From positions 1-23,897 of the IMG/VR virus record IMGVR_UViG_3300025102_000289: a DNA stretch of 23,897 nt; one strand, written 5' to 3'. The DNA is from a virus. A program made the position numbers and the translations under genes. The notes under the pieces are model-generated. The model made no database searches. It saw only the letters and a program-made list of their open reading frames with translations, and was not told the origin of the DNA. Of this stretch, positions 1 to 7,543 are shown piece by piece (positions within the stretch are counted from its first letter, which is position 1; the number at the start of each line of letters is the position of its first letter).

Positions 1-1181
1 TCTACAACTAACGGTATACCAGCATCAAAAATAATGATCGGTATTACTGGAGCACCTGTAATCACATTGTTGAAACTGAGGACTTGATTTCTGACTACGG
101 TGAAAGAACCAGTTGTGGGAGAGCCACTTACAACATCTATAAATGTAAATTCATTAGCTATCGCTAGACTGAAAGAACCAGTTGTGGGAGCGCCAGTAGA
201 AACATTGTTAAATGTAAAGCTATGGTTTTGAGTAAGACTAAAACTTGCAATCTCAGGAGCGCCAGAAGCAACAGAACTAAATACAAAGCTTTCTTCTTCA
301 GCTGCTGCAAAGCTTGCAATTGCTGGAGAGCCAGTGACTACATCGTTAAATGTAAAGTTGTGAGTTTGTGTTACAGATAAGTTAGCTACATCTGGAGCAC
401 CAGACGTAACATTTGAAACGCTAATAGCACCAGACTGAAGCGCAATAAAATTATTTATTACTGGCGCACCAGTTGTTACACCATTGAAAGTAAAGTTGTG
501 AGTTTGTGTTACAGATAAGTTATCAAGCGCTGGTGAGCCAGTTACAACATTGTCAAAAGAGAATGTTTCATCTTCAGCTGCTGCAAAGCTTGCAACTACT
601 GGAGCGCCTGTTACTACAGCGTCGAAAGTAAATGAGTGAGTTTGATTTAGTGCATAGTTAGCAATTGTAGGTAGGCCAGCTGTGACATTTCCAAGAGCTA
701 ATATCTGCGCTTGCGTTAGTGTTAAATTGTCAACAAGTGGAGCGCCTGAGTAGACGTTTTGAGATACTAATGTTTCACGCTCTGCACAGTTAAAATTCGA
801 TACAATTGGAGCACCAGTTACAACATTACTAAATGTAAAGCTGTGATTTTGTGTCAGCGTAAAAGCTGAAATACTTGGTGGTGCTGTTGCAATGTTGAGA
901 GTGATAAGACCGTGTGTCTGCGTAAGCGCTACGTTGTCTATTTGTGGAGAGCCAAGAGCAACGCCACTAAATGTAATAGCACTTGAAATGCCTACAGCAG
1001 AATTTTCTACAACTGGAGCACCAGTTACAACATCGCTAAATGTAAAGTTGTGGACTACAGTTACAGAAAAATTGTCTACTGCTGGAGCACCTGTAACAAT
1101 ACTACTTGGTGTAATATTGGCAACATTTACAATTACATCATCTGCAATAGGGGCTGATGCAATTGGCGCGAAACCAAACAT
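1..1181 (-). CDS. 23-residue repeat virion/fibre-like protein, C-terminus cut by the window edge
   Basis: An open frame starts at ATG 1181 and continues without a stop to base 1 (393 full codons), so its end lies outside the window. After a 28-residue leader it consists of 15 complete units of exactly 23 residues (residues 29-373). The consensus is roughly (V/T)TGAP.(V/I)..FS.T..(H)NFTF..V, giving a TGAP or TGSP turn each period followed by two short hydrophobic strands. The sixteenth unit starts normally and then diverges into a hydrophobic stretch. Such regular beta-strand and turn repeats suggest an elongated solenoid or fibre. The start lies 3 nt after the stop of the preceding gene, so it belongs to the same fibre operon. 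Similar TGAP-repeat proteins are, to my knowledge, seen in phage and marine bacterial sequences, but the function is not established. A structural or adhesive role is inferred from position. Confidence 0.8.
   Translation of the reverse strand, partial: MFGFAPIASAPIADDVIVNVANITPSSIVTGAPAVDNFSVTVVHNFTFSDVVTGAPVVENSAVGISSAITFSGVALGSPQIDNVALTQTHGLITLNIATAPPSISAFTLTQNHSFTFSNVVTGAPIVSNFNCAERETLVSQNVYSGAPLVDNLTLTQAQILALGNVTAGLPTIANYALNQTHSFTFDAVVTGAPVVASFAAAEDETFSFDNVVTGSPALDNLSVTQTHNFTFNGVTTGAPVINNFIALQSGAISVSNVTSGAPDVANLSVTQTHNFTFNDVVTGSPAIASFAAAEEESFVFSSVASGAPEIASFSLTQNHSFTFNNVSTGAPTTGSFSLAIANEFTFIDVVSGSPTTGSFTVVRNQVLSFNNVITGAPVIPIIIFDAGIPLVV
63..1097 (-). repeat. 15 tandem 69-bp (23-codon) coding repeats
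   Basis: These are direct repeats within the partial gene at the left edge. The period is exactly 69 bp with no indel across 15 units. Most units have diverged at DNA level, but some stretches remain identical at multiples of 69. The sequence gaaagaaccagttgtgggag occurs at 102 and again at 171 (1 x 69). A stretch beginning aaagttgtgagtttg recurs 138 bp apart (2 x 69). A stretch beginning cttcagctgctgc recurs at 296 and 572 (4 x 69). Confidence 0.85.
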
Positions 1182-1184
1182 GGT

Positions 1185-1493
1185 TTATGACCTAGCTTCT
1201 ACCCAAGCGTTAACCATTGCCGTGACTTCTGCATTAGTCATGTTTGACATTGTGCCGTCATCAGCGGATTTTTGAAACTTATTAGCAGCGTGCATTGCTA
1301 AAACTCTTGTATTCAATTCTGTCGGAGTCATAGTCGTAACTGTATCAGGCACGTAATACTCTCTGTCAGCTTCATCTGGAGACCAACCTATTTTAGTATT
1401 TGTAGCATCATCTTGGAAATAACCACCGTCTTCTATCCACTCTGGCGTTCTCATTCCACCAGCGGTCATGTGCATTTTATATTCTATAATCAT
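1185..1493 (-). CDS. Hypothetical protein, 102 aa
   Basis: I do not recognise this small soluble protein. It is rich in Asp, Glu, Met and Thr, has no membrane segment or signal peptide, and looks mostly helical in its C-terminal half (from about residue 55). Its ATG overlaps the stop of the upstream 272-aa gene by 4 nt (ATGA), a typical translationally coupled arrangement. The stop is followed after 3 nt by the start of the repeat protein at the left edge. Its place between fibre genes makes a structural or fibre-assembly role possible, but nothing in the sequence shows this. Confidence 0.7.
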   Translation of the reverse strand: MIIEYKMHMTAGGMRTPEWIEDGGYFQDDATNTKIGWSPDEADREYYVPDTVTTMTPTELNTRVLAMHAANKFQKSADDGTMSNMTNAEVTAMVNAWVEARS

Positions 1494-2308
1494 TTTTTTG
1501 ACTCCTTAGATTTTTCAAGTTGCAGCATATAGTCTGTATTTAAAAAGTCTGACTTTCCAAATATTCTCTTAGCGGTCACATCAGCATTTTTAAAATACTT
1601 GTCAGCCATTTTATCTAGAAATTCTTCCAGATCATTACTGTGCAAATTCTCTAGTTTTGCAATTCTATCAGCCGTAACTTTTATGTAGCCACTAACCTCA
1701 GTAAGTGCGAGTTGTGGATGAACTCCATATTGTTGCATATACTCAATCGTTGCTGTGGAAGCTCTGCCACCGTCCATTAGGTTACGATACATAAGCTCAA
1801 AGCCTCGACGAACATGATGCCGCTTTTCTTCTCTTTCAAAAGCCACCTCATCCCACTCGTCAATGCCGTAATTCTCTTTTATGTTTTCATAGCTATCTAT
1901 AAGAGTTGCAATGTCTTTGATTGAGCCATTAATCTTGTTTTCCATTTGAATTAAACTATGGCGTTTTTGTCTTAGCTTTGCTTCACTAACTGCATCGCTT
2001 GAACCTTCTAACTCCATAATCTCCATACGAACTTCAGCATGAGAAACCTGCGCTTCATTTAATGCGTTTTCTCGCTTCTCTACTTCAGCTGTTATTTGTC
2101 GCAACATTCGATATGGCGAGTGACCATTAAGCATAGTCAGCGTCATCATGTTTAATGTTGTTTGGCTGTTGTTACGATCAAATGCCCTAGTTGCTTTTGC
2201 AATCTCTGGCAACTTCTCAGCGACTTTTGCAGCCGCAACTTGATTAATATTTTTACTTGCCTCTACTGGCAAAGAAAAGGTTATCGGTTTTGTAATTACG
2301 TTTGTCAT
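1490..2308 (-). CDS. Hypothetical helical/coiled-coil phage protein, 272 aa
   Basis: The protein is strongly helical and charged, and the region at about residues 70-145 has heptad-like spacing consistent with a coiled coil. It has no signal peptide or transmembrane segment and no catalytic motif that I recognise. The start ATG 2308 is preceded by TTAGGA, which overlaps the stop codon of the last fibre gene. The 3' end overlaps the next gene by 4 nt. It contrasts with its neighbours, which are beta-rich, low-complexity fibres. A fibre chaperone, adaptor or minor virion protein is conceivable from context only. Confidence 0.75.
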   Translation of the reverse strand: MTNVITKPITFSLPVEASKNINQVAAAKVAEKLPEIAKATRAFDRNNSQTTLNMMTLTMLNGHSPYRMLRQITAEVEKRENALNEAQVSHAEVRMEIMELEGSSDAVSEAKLRQKRHSLIQMENKINGSIKDIATLIDSYENIKENYGIDEWDEVAFEREEKRHHVRRGFELMYRNLMDGGRASTATIEYMQQYGVHPQLALTEVSGYIKVTADRIAKLENLHSNDLEEFLDKMADKYFKNADVTAKRIFGKSDFLNTDYMLQLEKSKESKK

Positions 2309-2315
2309 TCTTTTT

Positions 2316-2321
2316 TCCTAA
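2316..2321 (-). promoter_or_regulatory. Stop/ribosome-binding-site overlap after third fibre gene
   Basis: The minus strand reads TTAGGA. The TAG inside it is the stop codon of the third fibre, and TAGGA is the Shine-Dalgarno for the ATG at 2308. This suggests coupled translation and matches the junctions after the other two fibres. Confidence 0.6.
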
Positions 2322-3445
2322 GAAGCATTTCCTGAGTTAGCGCAACAGTCTATACTATCTCCTAAAAGATCGCCAAAGTCTGTAGCATTGCTTGGGGTTG
2401 CTATTGTTACATATTGAATAGTGTTGGACACATTAGCACCTCCACCAGCAGAAACAGTCATCCTTTCTTGATTACAACAAGATGTATGACCGTTATTTGC
2501 GGCATCTAGATCGCCAAAGTCAGTTGCGTTACTAGGGGTGGCAACAGTAATGTACTCGATAGTGTTCACATTAGTACCTGCACTTTGACCACCTGCAAAT
2601 ACACCATAAGTTATGTTTGCACTCCCACAAAAATTTTGCCGTGTCGAGGTTAAATCTCCAAAGTCTGAACCATTTGCAGAAGTATCATAGGTAATTTTTT
2701 CTATTGTGTTTACTGTAGCACTTGAGGAGTTTGTAGATGTACCACCGGCCTTAATAAAAGTTGTTTTATCTGATAAGCCACAAGGAGTTATTACTGCAAC
2801 ACTCATAGTATAGCCAAAATCTGTTGCATTACCTGCTGTTGCTATTGTTACTTTATCAATAATAGAAGGGCTGAAAATAAGGTTGTTACTACCATCTCTA
2901 TAACGTGTGAGGTTCATAAGACCAATTGTTCCATTAGAACCTGCTGCAAAATTCTCAATTGTATGAGTCAAATCGCCAAAGTCTGCTGCACTACCAGTTG
3001 TTGCAAAGGTAATGTGGTTAAGGGTTACACTTTCCCCTATGCCATAAATGCCACGCGTTATATTTGATAAATTACCGTTTTGATAACTTCTACCATTAGA
3101 TAATAAATCGCCAAAGTCTACTGCATTTCCTGCTGTTGGGATTGCAAAATAGTCCAAACTACTTTGAGCTAAACCTCCTGTGGTATAACCTCTGTGATGT
3201 ACTCCCCTATCGCCACCATTACTTAGAGTAACGTTTACTGAAATACTTTTAAACTCACCATTCATATATTGATAAATAACTTTGTTAGTACTGTCGTACC
3301 AAATATCCCCTGCGCTTGGAGAAGAGGGCTCTGTACCGCTTGAAGTGTAGGCTTGCTCAATAGAGTTACCGCCAATCTTTAGCTTATTAGGAAAGTCTAC
3401 ATTTGAGCCGCTATTATCAATCGTGTTTACTTTTATTGTACTCAT
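2318..3445 (-). CDS. Tail fibre with six GNATDFG-type repeats (paralogue 3), 375 aa
   Basis: This is the third of three tandem paralogues. The short N-terminal region (about residues 1-30) resembles that of the other two. A shared EPSSP..GD.WYD module follows (about 39-68) and probably attaches the repeats to the virion. From residue 77 (NGGDRG) there are six repeats of 45-54 residues, marked by GNAVDFG, GSAADFG, GNATDFG, NGSDFG, SNATDFG and SNATDFG near residues 106, 151, 205, 257, 305 and 352. The protein ends in a half-unit, SGNAS. Repeats of this size with a GG turn and an aromatic/Ile strand look like kelch- or RCC1-type propeller blades, so a six-bladed beta-propeller is inferred. Paired cysteines occur at 323-324 and 367-368. 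A good Shine-Dalgarno (AGGAG) precedes ATG 3445. The likely role is receptor binding or a virion surface decoration. Confidence 0.75.
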   Translation of the reverse strand: MSTIKVNTIDNSGSNVDFPNKLKIGGNSIEQAYTSSGTEPSSPSAGDIWYDSTNKVIYQYMNGEFKSISVNVTLSNGGDRGVHHRGYTTGGLAQSSLDYFAIPTAGNAVDFGDLLSNGRSYQNGNLSNITRGIYGIGESVTLNHITFATTGSAADFGDLTHTIENFAAGSNGTIGLMNLTRYRDGSNNLIFSPSIIDKVTIATAGNATDFGYTMSVAVITPCGLSDKTTFIKAGGTSTNSSSATVNTIEKITYDTSANGSDFGDLTSTRQNFCGSANITYGVFAGGQSAGTNVNTIEYITVATPSNATDFGDLDAANNGHTSCCNQERMTVSAGGGANVSNTIQYVTIATPSNATDFGDLLGDSIDCCANSGNAS

Positions 3446-3450
3446 TTTAT

Positions 3451-3458
3451 TCTCCTAA
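3451..3458 (-). promoter_or_regulatory. Stop/ribosome-binding-site overlap between fibres 2 and 3
   Basis: The minus strand reads TTAGGAGA. TAG is the stop of fibre 2, and TAGGAG serves as the Shine-Dalgarno for fibre 3 (ATG at 3445). Confidence 0.6.
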
Positions 3459-4594
3459 GTTCCACTGGCTGAGTCACCACTTTGCGTCTGGTCTAATAAG
3501 TTACCAAAATCAGCGGCATTTCCTAAAGTATTAATATCTACATATTCAATCTCTTCCGCACTGTGAGGCGCACCAGTGAGCTGACCCCCAGAAATACAAG
3601 CTCTACCTGCTATATTTGCACACATACTTGTATCGTATTTTACAACGGAGAGATCACCAAAGTCAGTTGCGTTACCTGCTGTGCCAATGGTGATGTATGA
3701 TAATTCATTCACAGAAGCATAAACATTTGTTCCTTTGTGTATAAGTCCACGAACATTTTCGCTTGTTCCTGATCCGTAATAAGCAGTTGTATTTAAGTCT
3801 CCAAAGTCCGTTGCGTTAGCAGCAGTTGCAATTCCAACTTGATCTATGACGTTTGTAGTTTGTGGTGATCCACTTCCCATACCACCAAAGAATATACCAT
3901 TAGTGCCGTTTGATATATTACCACCTATATAATTCCTAGCTACTGTAAGATCACCATGATCAGTTGCATTTGATGCAGAAGAAGTTGTAAACCTATCTAT
4001 TGAATTTGACCTACTAGCTTGTCTGTCACTAGCAGCAGCAAGGGCAATAGTTCCGTCACAATTACCTGCTCCATAAGCTGAGTTTTCTATAAGATCACCA
4101 TGATCAGTTGCGTTGCCTGTTGTTGCAACAACAATCGCGTCAATGTGCTTATAACTGTGTGGTACGCCTCCCATAGTAAAGGCTCTTGTTCCATCGCTTG
4201 TTGCCGAATGGTGTCTATTAGCAATAGTAAGATCACCGAAGTCAGTAGCATTCCCTGTGCTTGCCATAGACCAATATTGAATGACATTCATAACCGCGCC
4301 AGTGGTTCTTCCATAACCACCCATATATAAGCCCCTATCACCACCATCAACTAATGTTGCTGCATTGCTGTGAGTGATCTGCTTAAACGCACCGTCAGCA
4401 TAAATATAATATTTATCGTTTGCTGTGTCGTACCAAGTGTCACCGTTTGCAGGTGACGATGGTTCTGTACCTGACGCTGTATAAGCTTTACCGATTAAGC
4501 CGCTATCTGAGCCGCCTATATTCACCCCGTATGTAAAATTAGGAGCGCCAGTACCTGCACGATCTGTAATTTTTTTTGTATCAAATTCTGACAT
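3455..4594 (-). CDS. Tail fibre with six GNATDFG-type repeats (paralogue 2), 379 aa
   Basis: I take ATG 4594 (MSEFDTKKIT) as the start because TTAGGAGA lies just upstream and the resulting N-terminus aligns with the other two fibres. An upstream in-frame start at 4642 would overlap the previous gene by 38 nt. The EPSSP..GDTWYDTAN module lies at about residues 44-72. Six repeats follow, marked at residues 114, 160, 208, 259, 307 and 358; two of the units read DHGDL instead of DFGDL. The C-terminus (SGDSASGT) is a half-unit that could close a ring with the first strand, as in velcro-closed propellers. The propeller fold and receptor-binding role are inferred. Confidence 0.75.
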   Translation of the reverse strand: MSEFDTKKITDRAGTGAPNFTYGVNIGGSDSGLIGKAYTASGTEPSSPANGDTWYDTANDKYYIYADGAFKQITHSNAATLVDGGDRGLYMGGYGRTTGAVMNVIQYWSMASTGNATDFGDLTIANRHHSATSDGTRAFTMGGVPHSYKHIDAIVVATTGNATDHGDLIENSAYGAGNCDGTIALAAASDRQASRSNSIDRFTTSSASNATDHGDLTVARNYIGGNISNGTNGIFFGGMGSGSPQTTNVIDQVGIATAANATDFGDLNTTAYYGSGTSENVRGLIHKGTNVYASVNELSYITIGTAGNATDFGDLSVVKYDTSMCANIAGRACISGGQLTGAPHSAEEIEYVDINTLGNAADFGNLLDQTQSGDSASGT

Positions 4595-4600
4595 TATTTT

Positions 4601-4608
4601 TCTCCTAA
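4601..4608 (-). promoter_or_regulatory. Stop/ribosome-binding-site overlap between fibres 1 and 2
   Basis: The minus strand reads TTAGGAGA. TAG (4605-4607) terminates fibre 1, and the overlapping TAGGAG is the Shine-Dalgarno that decides the start of fibre 2 at 4594 rather than at 4642. Confidence 0.6.
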
Positions 4609-5705
4609 GAAGCGTTCCCTGATGCAGAACCCCTGTGTTCACTATTTACTGTGCAATCACCAAAATCTGTAGCGTTCCCTGCTGTTGCAGTAGAGAACCT
4701 CTCAATATTGTCTGATAGCGTGCCATTAATACTAGAGGCTACAACACAAGCATAAGTTCCATCGCAACAAGCATCGCAACCATAAATATCTGTAGCCAGA
4801 TCACCGAAGTCGGTAGCATTGCCAAGGGTTTGTATAGTGACTTGATGTATTTCACCTTTCATACTTTGGCTATGACCTGCAATATGAAAACCAGTAACCG
4901 AATCCGCTGTTGCCCCTGTGTATGAAACGCCACTATAAATTGTATCCCCAAAGTCTGTTGCATTGCCTGTTGTCTGTATGGTGATGTATTCAATCACATT
5001 GGTGTTTTGACCGCCAAAAGTTAGACCTCGTGTTGCGTCAGCACATGAGGATCTGTAAGCTTTTGAAACTGTCTGATTACCAAAATTTGTAGCATTACCC
5101 GTTGTGGCTATAGTGATGTATTCCATCTTGTCACTATCTTCATAGTCTGAAATACCACAAATAAAGACGCCTCTAGTCCCATCACCACAAGCAGAAGGTG
5201 CTTTTTGGTCACTGTTTGCCATAGAGCCAAAGTTAGTAGCGTTGCCTGTTGTTGCGCAAGTTATATAATCATACTGCTCTGTCCAACTACCTGCACCACT
5301 CATTACGATTCTAGCTAAGTTGCTAACCCCTGCGGAAAGACCTGACCCTGAGTTAGTCATATTTCCAAAATCGGTTGCGTTACCTGCGTTTTGAATATCA
5401 AAGTATTCTATGACATTTGTATTATCACCACCAAAAGCAAAACCCCTCGTGCCGCCATTAAGTATTGCACTAGAAACGCCTATCGTTTCTTGCCACTCAC
5501 CTCCAACATAAAGAAATATCTTTTCGTTTGCTGTATCCCACCAGATTGAGCCGTTTTTCGGAGAGCTAGGCTCACTAGAACTTGCGGTATACTCATTAAG
5601 ATTTAGCGTAGAAAGTGCCGCGCCATTTACAGTTACACCAGTACTAAAATTAGGTTTGCCAGTACCTGCTAAATCTACGACTGTATCAACTTTTATTTCT
5701 GTCAT
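4605..5705 (-). CDS. Tail fibre with six GNATDFG-type repeats (paralogue 1), 366 aa
   Basis: This is the first of the three paralogous fibres. The N-terminal leader is at about residues 1-38, and the EPSSP..GSIWWDTAN module at about 45-72. Six repeats follow, with GNAT(D/N)FG at residues 108, 154, 203, 247, 295 and 343. Spacings of 44-49 make this the most regular of the three. Each unit has the form TRG..FGG...NVIEYI.I.TTGNATDFG, resembling a kelch/RCC1 blade. Cysteines cluster in the inter-strand loops (173, 221, 310, 313-314, 320). The start overlaps the upstream stop by one base (TAATG). A six-bladed beta-propeller and a role in host recognition are inferred from repeat geometry and position. 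Confidence 0.75.
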   Translation of the reverse strand: MTEIKVDTVVDLAGTGKPNFSTGVTVNGAALSTLNLNEYTASSSEPSSPKNGSIWWDTANEKIFLYVGGEWQETIGVSSAILNGGTRGFAFGGDNTNVIEYFDIQNAGNATDFGNMTNSGSGLSAGVSNLARIVMSGAGSWTEQYDYITCATTGNATNFGSMANSDQKAPSACGDGTRGVFICGISDYEDSDKMEYITIATTGNATNFGNQTVSKAYRSSCADATRGLTFGGQNTNVIEYITIQTTGNATDFGDTIYSGVSYTGATADSVTGFHIAGHSQSMKGEIHQVTIQTLGNATDFGDLATDIYGCDACCDGTYACVVASSINGTLSDNIERFSTATAGNATDFGDCTVNSEHRGSASGNAS

Positions 5706-6820
5706 TATATTACCGCGTATCGCGCCCCACTGCTAATTGTTAAAGTTACACCGCTTGCAATGCTTACTGGTCCGACGGAAAATCCATTGTCAGTCGCTGC
5801 TATAGTAGTATTAGAGCTAATCGTTTGAGAGTGTGTATTAACAGGATCAAGACCAGAGCTACCTGCATTGTCAGCAGCCCAACTTAAATTTCCTGACCCA
5901 TCCGTTTTCAACACATAATTTGCAGTGCCGTCAGACGTAGGCCAAGATAAACCATCTAGTACAATCTTACCTGATCCGTTTGGTGTAATCGCAATGTTTC
6001 CGTTAGATGCGGAGACGATAGCGTTTCCATTTACATCAAGCGATCCTCCTAATTGCGGAGTCGAGTCAGCCAAAACACTCGCAATACCGCCTGATCCAGA
6101 TTGATCATCTGCCCAAGCATAATCGCTACCATTCCAACTTAATATTTGCCCTGAGCTTGCACCGCTTACATTTAGGTGAGTATTTACATCAGCGTCTGTA
6201 TAACTTGCATTATCCACCCACGCATAATCTGATCCGTTCCACGAAAGAACATATCCGCTAGTAGGGTTAGATTGGTTTAGGTGAGTATTAACATCAGCGT
6301 CTGTATAACCAGCATTATCTACCCAAGCATAGTCTGATCCGTTCCACGAAAGAACATATCCACTTGTAGGGTTAGATTGATTTAGGTGACTGTCAACATC
6401 ACTGTCACCATATGCGCTTACTGGTGCTGTCTCTGCACCAGCGCCCATACCGCTGTGATTGCCGCAATAATAATATAGTTGATCTGGCGCGTCTTGTTGA
6501 AACTGTACCTCTACATATGCCCCTGCGCTACCTGCTGTTCCTGATGTTGTTACACCAGTTGTATACGCTGACCCACCGCCATGAGTACCATCGGAAGTTG
6601 TGCTAAACCTCAATGGGTGATTACTCATTGAACTATCGCTTACATCAAATCTATATTTGACGCCTTTAGGAATAAACATATCCTGTTGTGCTGTTCCATC
6701 AATATGGTACTTATTACTTCCTCCAACGGACGCAACTGTAACAATAACTGCAATTCCCTTTAGACTACCATCCGTTTGAACATCTTTTGCGAAAGTTGCT
6801 AAATTTCTGTTTATACTCAT
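5705..6820 (-). CDS. Virion protein with cupredoxin-like domain and 35-residue repeats, 371 aa
   Basis: Three regions are visible. Residues about 30-133 look like a cupredoxin: a strand-rich stretch, then FDVSDSSMSNHPLRFS with His68, then LYYYCGNHSGMG with Cys119, His122 and Met125. The His...Cys-x2-His-x2-Met order and spacing match the type 1 copper site of amicyanin. Residues 139-243 are three units of 35 residues (D.DVN.HLNQSNPTSGYVL), typical of phage fibre stalks. The C-terminal part (about 250-371) has repeated G.A, NG and TDGSGNLSW motifs common in fibre proteins. The start ATG 6820 has AAGGA 7 nt upstream. The gene lies directly before the three fibres, so a structural role is likely. 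Whether the domain binds copper is an inference from the residues. Confidence 0.75.
   Translation of the reverse strand: MSINRNLATFAKDVQTDGSLKGIAVIVTVASVGGSNKYHIDGTAQQDMFIPKGVKYRFDVSDSSMSNHPLRFSTTSDGTHGGGSAYTTGVTTSGTAGSAGAYVEVQFQQDAPDQLYYYCGNHSGMGAGAETAPVSAYGDSDVDSHLNQSNPTSGYVLSWNGSDYAWVDNAGYTDADVNTHLNQSNPTSGYVLSWNGSDYAWVDNASYTDADVNTHLNVSGASSGQILSWNGSDYAWADDQSGSGGIASVLADSTPQLGGSLDVNGNAIVSASNGNIAITPNGSGKIVLDGLSWPTSDGTANYVLKTDGSGNLSWAADNAGSSGLDPVNTHSQTISSNTTIAATDNGFSVGPVSIASGVTLTISSGARYAVI
6092..6406 (-). repeat. Three 105-bp (35-codon) direct repeats
   Basis: The repeats lie within the cupredoxin-like protein. The first two units are nearly identical at DNA level (both contain gatccgttccacgaaagaac), while the third has diverged. 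Successive His codons of the DVN.HLN motif (residues 145, 180 and 215) are exactly 35 codons apart. Confidence 0.8.
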
Positions 6821-6829
6821 ATCAGATCC

Positions 6830-7543
6830 TTAAATTGCATACTGTTGAACTTGCACAATATCGCCAGTGCTAGCGCCAGAAACTAAGGTAACTGTGCTTG
6901 ACGAAATTGAATAATCGGTAGTCGGTAAAAGCAAAATGCCGTTCATGTAGACCGCACTTTTTGCGGTATTATAACTGCCAGAAAATGCAGTTTGTCCTGA
7001 CGTTGCAGTGAACTCAGTTGTAGAATAATTTGCAGAAGCACCGCCATACTCTACAACCTCTACAATATCGCCAGCACTAGCCCCAGCGCCTAAAACTACA
7101 GCCGTTCCTGAGCTTGCTGTAAATGACGAGCTATCTAATTTAGCTCCGTTCATAAACACGAGAATGTTACCAACTGTGTAATTAACGCTAAAAGACGTTT
7201 GATTAGCTGTCGCTGTAAACGCTGTAAAATTGTGAGCAGCACCTGATAGTGTTAGGTCAGCAGCAGACGGACTGATAAACAGATATGCAGAGCCGCTAAG
7301 ATTAAGAAGCGAACCAGTAGAGCTACTGCTTAGAGTCCTAGAAAGTGTCGTGCCGCTGTGGGTGTAAGTGCCAACGCCAATTTCCCAAGCTGTACCATCT
7401 TCAATAACATAGCGCACTTCATCACCGTTTGAAATGCCACCATCTGCAAACGTCTGATAACCAGAACGAGCAGACCCTAAAGTTATCGTACCCGTTCCAG
7501 TTGTGCCAGTGCTTACAGAGACTCTATCAGCAAATTTTACCAT
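6830..7543 (-). CDS. Tail fibre/virion protein with duplicated FTAT..GQT.F domain, 237 aa
   Basis: The N-terminal domain (about residues 3-95) has the pattern TGTGTITL, G...F, DGD.VRY.IEDG..WE.G.GTY, LSR, which I recognise from many phage fibre or adaptor proteins. It is followed by two copies of a roughly 60-residue beta-rich domain. Copy 1 spans about 108-167 and copy 2 about 177-236, each running FTAT..QT.FS..Y......V.MNG..L....(F/Y).......V.L..GAS.GDIV.V. These domains are also common in marine phage fibres. ATG 7543 lies directly after the stop of the small upstream gene (TAAATG). No catalytic motif is seen. A structural role in the tail periphery is likely. Confidence 0.75.
   Translation of the reverse strand: MVKFADRVSVSTGTTGTGTITLGSARSGYQTFADGGISNGDEVRYVIEDGTAWEIGVGTYTHSGTTLSRTLSSSSTGSLLNLSGSAYLFISPSAADLTLSGAAHNFTAFTATANQTSFSVNYTVGNILVFMNGAKLDSSSFTASSGTAVVLGAGASAGDIVEVVEYGGASANYSTTEFTATSGQTAFSGSYNTAKSAVYMNGILLLPTTDYSISSSTVTLVSGASTGDIVQVQQYAI

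Noticed and set aside
63-1097. CRISPR-like array
   Set aside because: The 69-bp periodicity has no constant repeat/unique spacer structure. It is fully explained by in-frame protein repeats.
892-1275. Plus-strand open frame of 127 codons
   Set aside because: It runs antisense to the regular 23-residue repeat protein and its neighbour, and its sequence only mirrors the repeats. All other genes lie on the minus strand.
4087-4287. Minus-strand 66-codon frame and plus-strand 76-codon frame in fibre 2
   Set aside because: Both are shadows created by the repetitive composition of the fibre gene and have no ribosome site or homology.
3455-4642. Longer form of fibre 2 starting at 4642
   Set aside because: It overlaps fibre 1 by 38 nt and its extra 16 residues do not match the other fibres. 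ATG 4594 has a clear Shine-Dalgarno.
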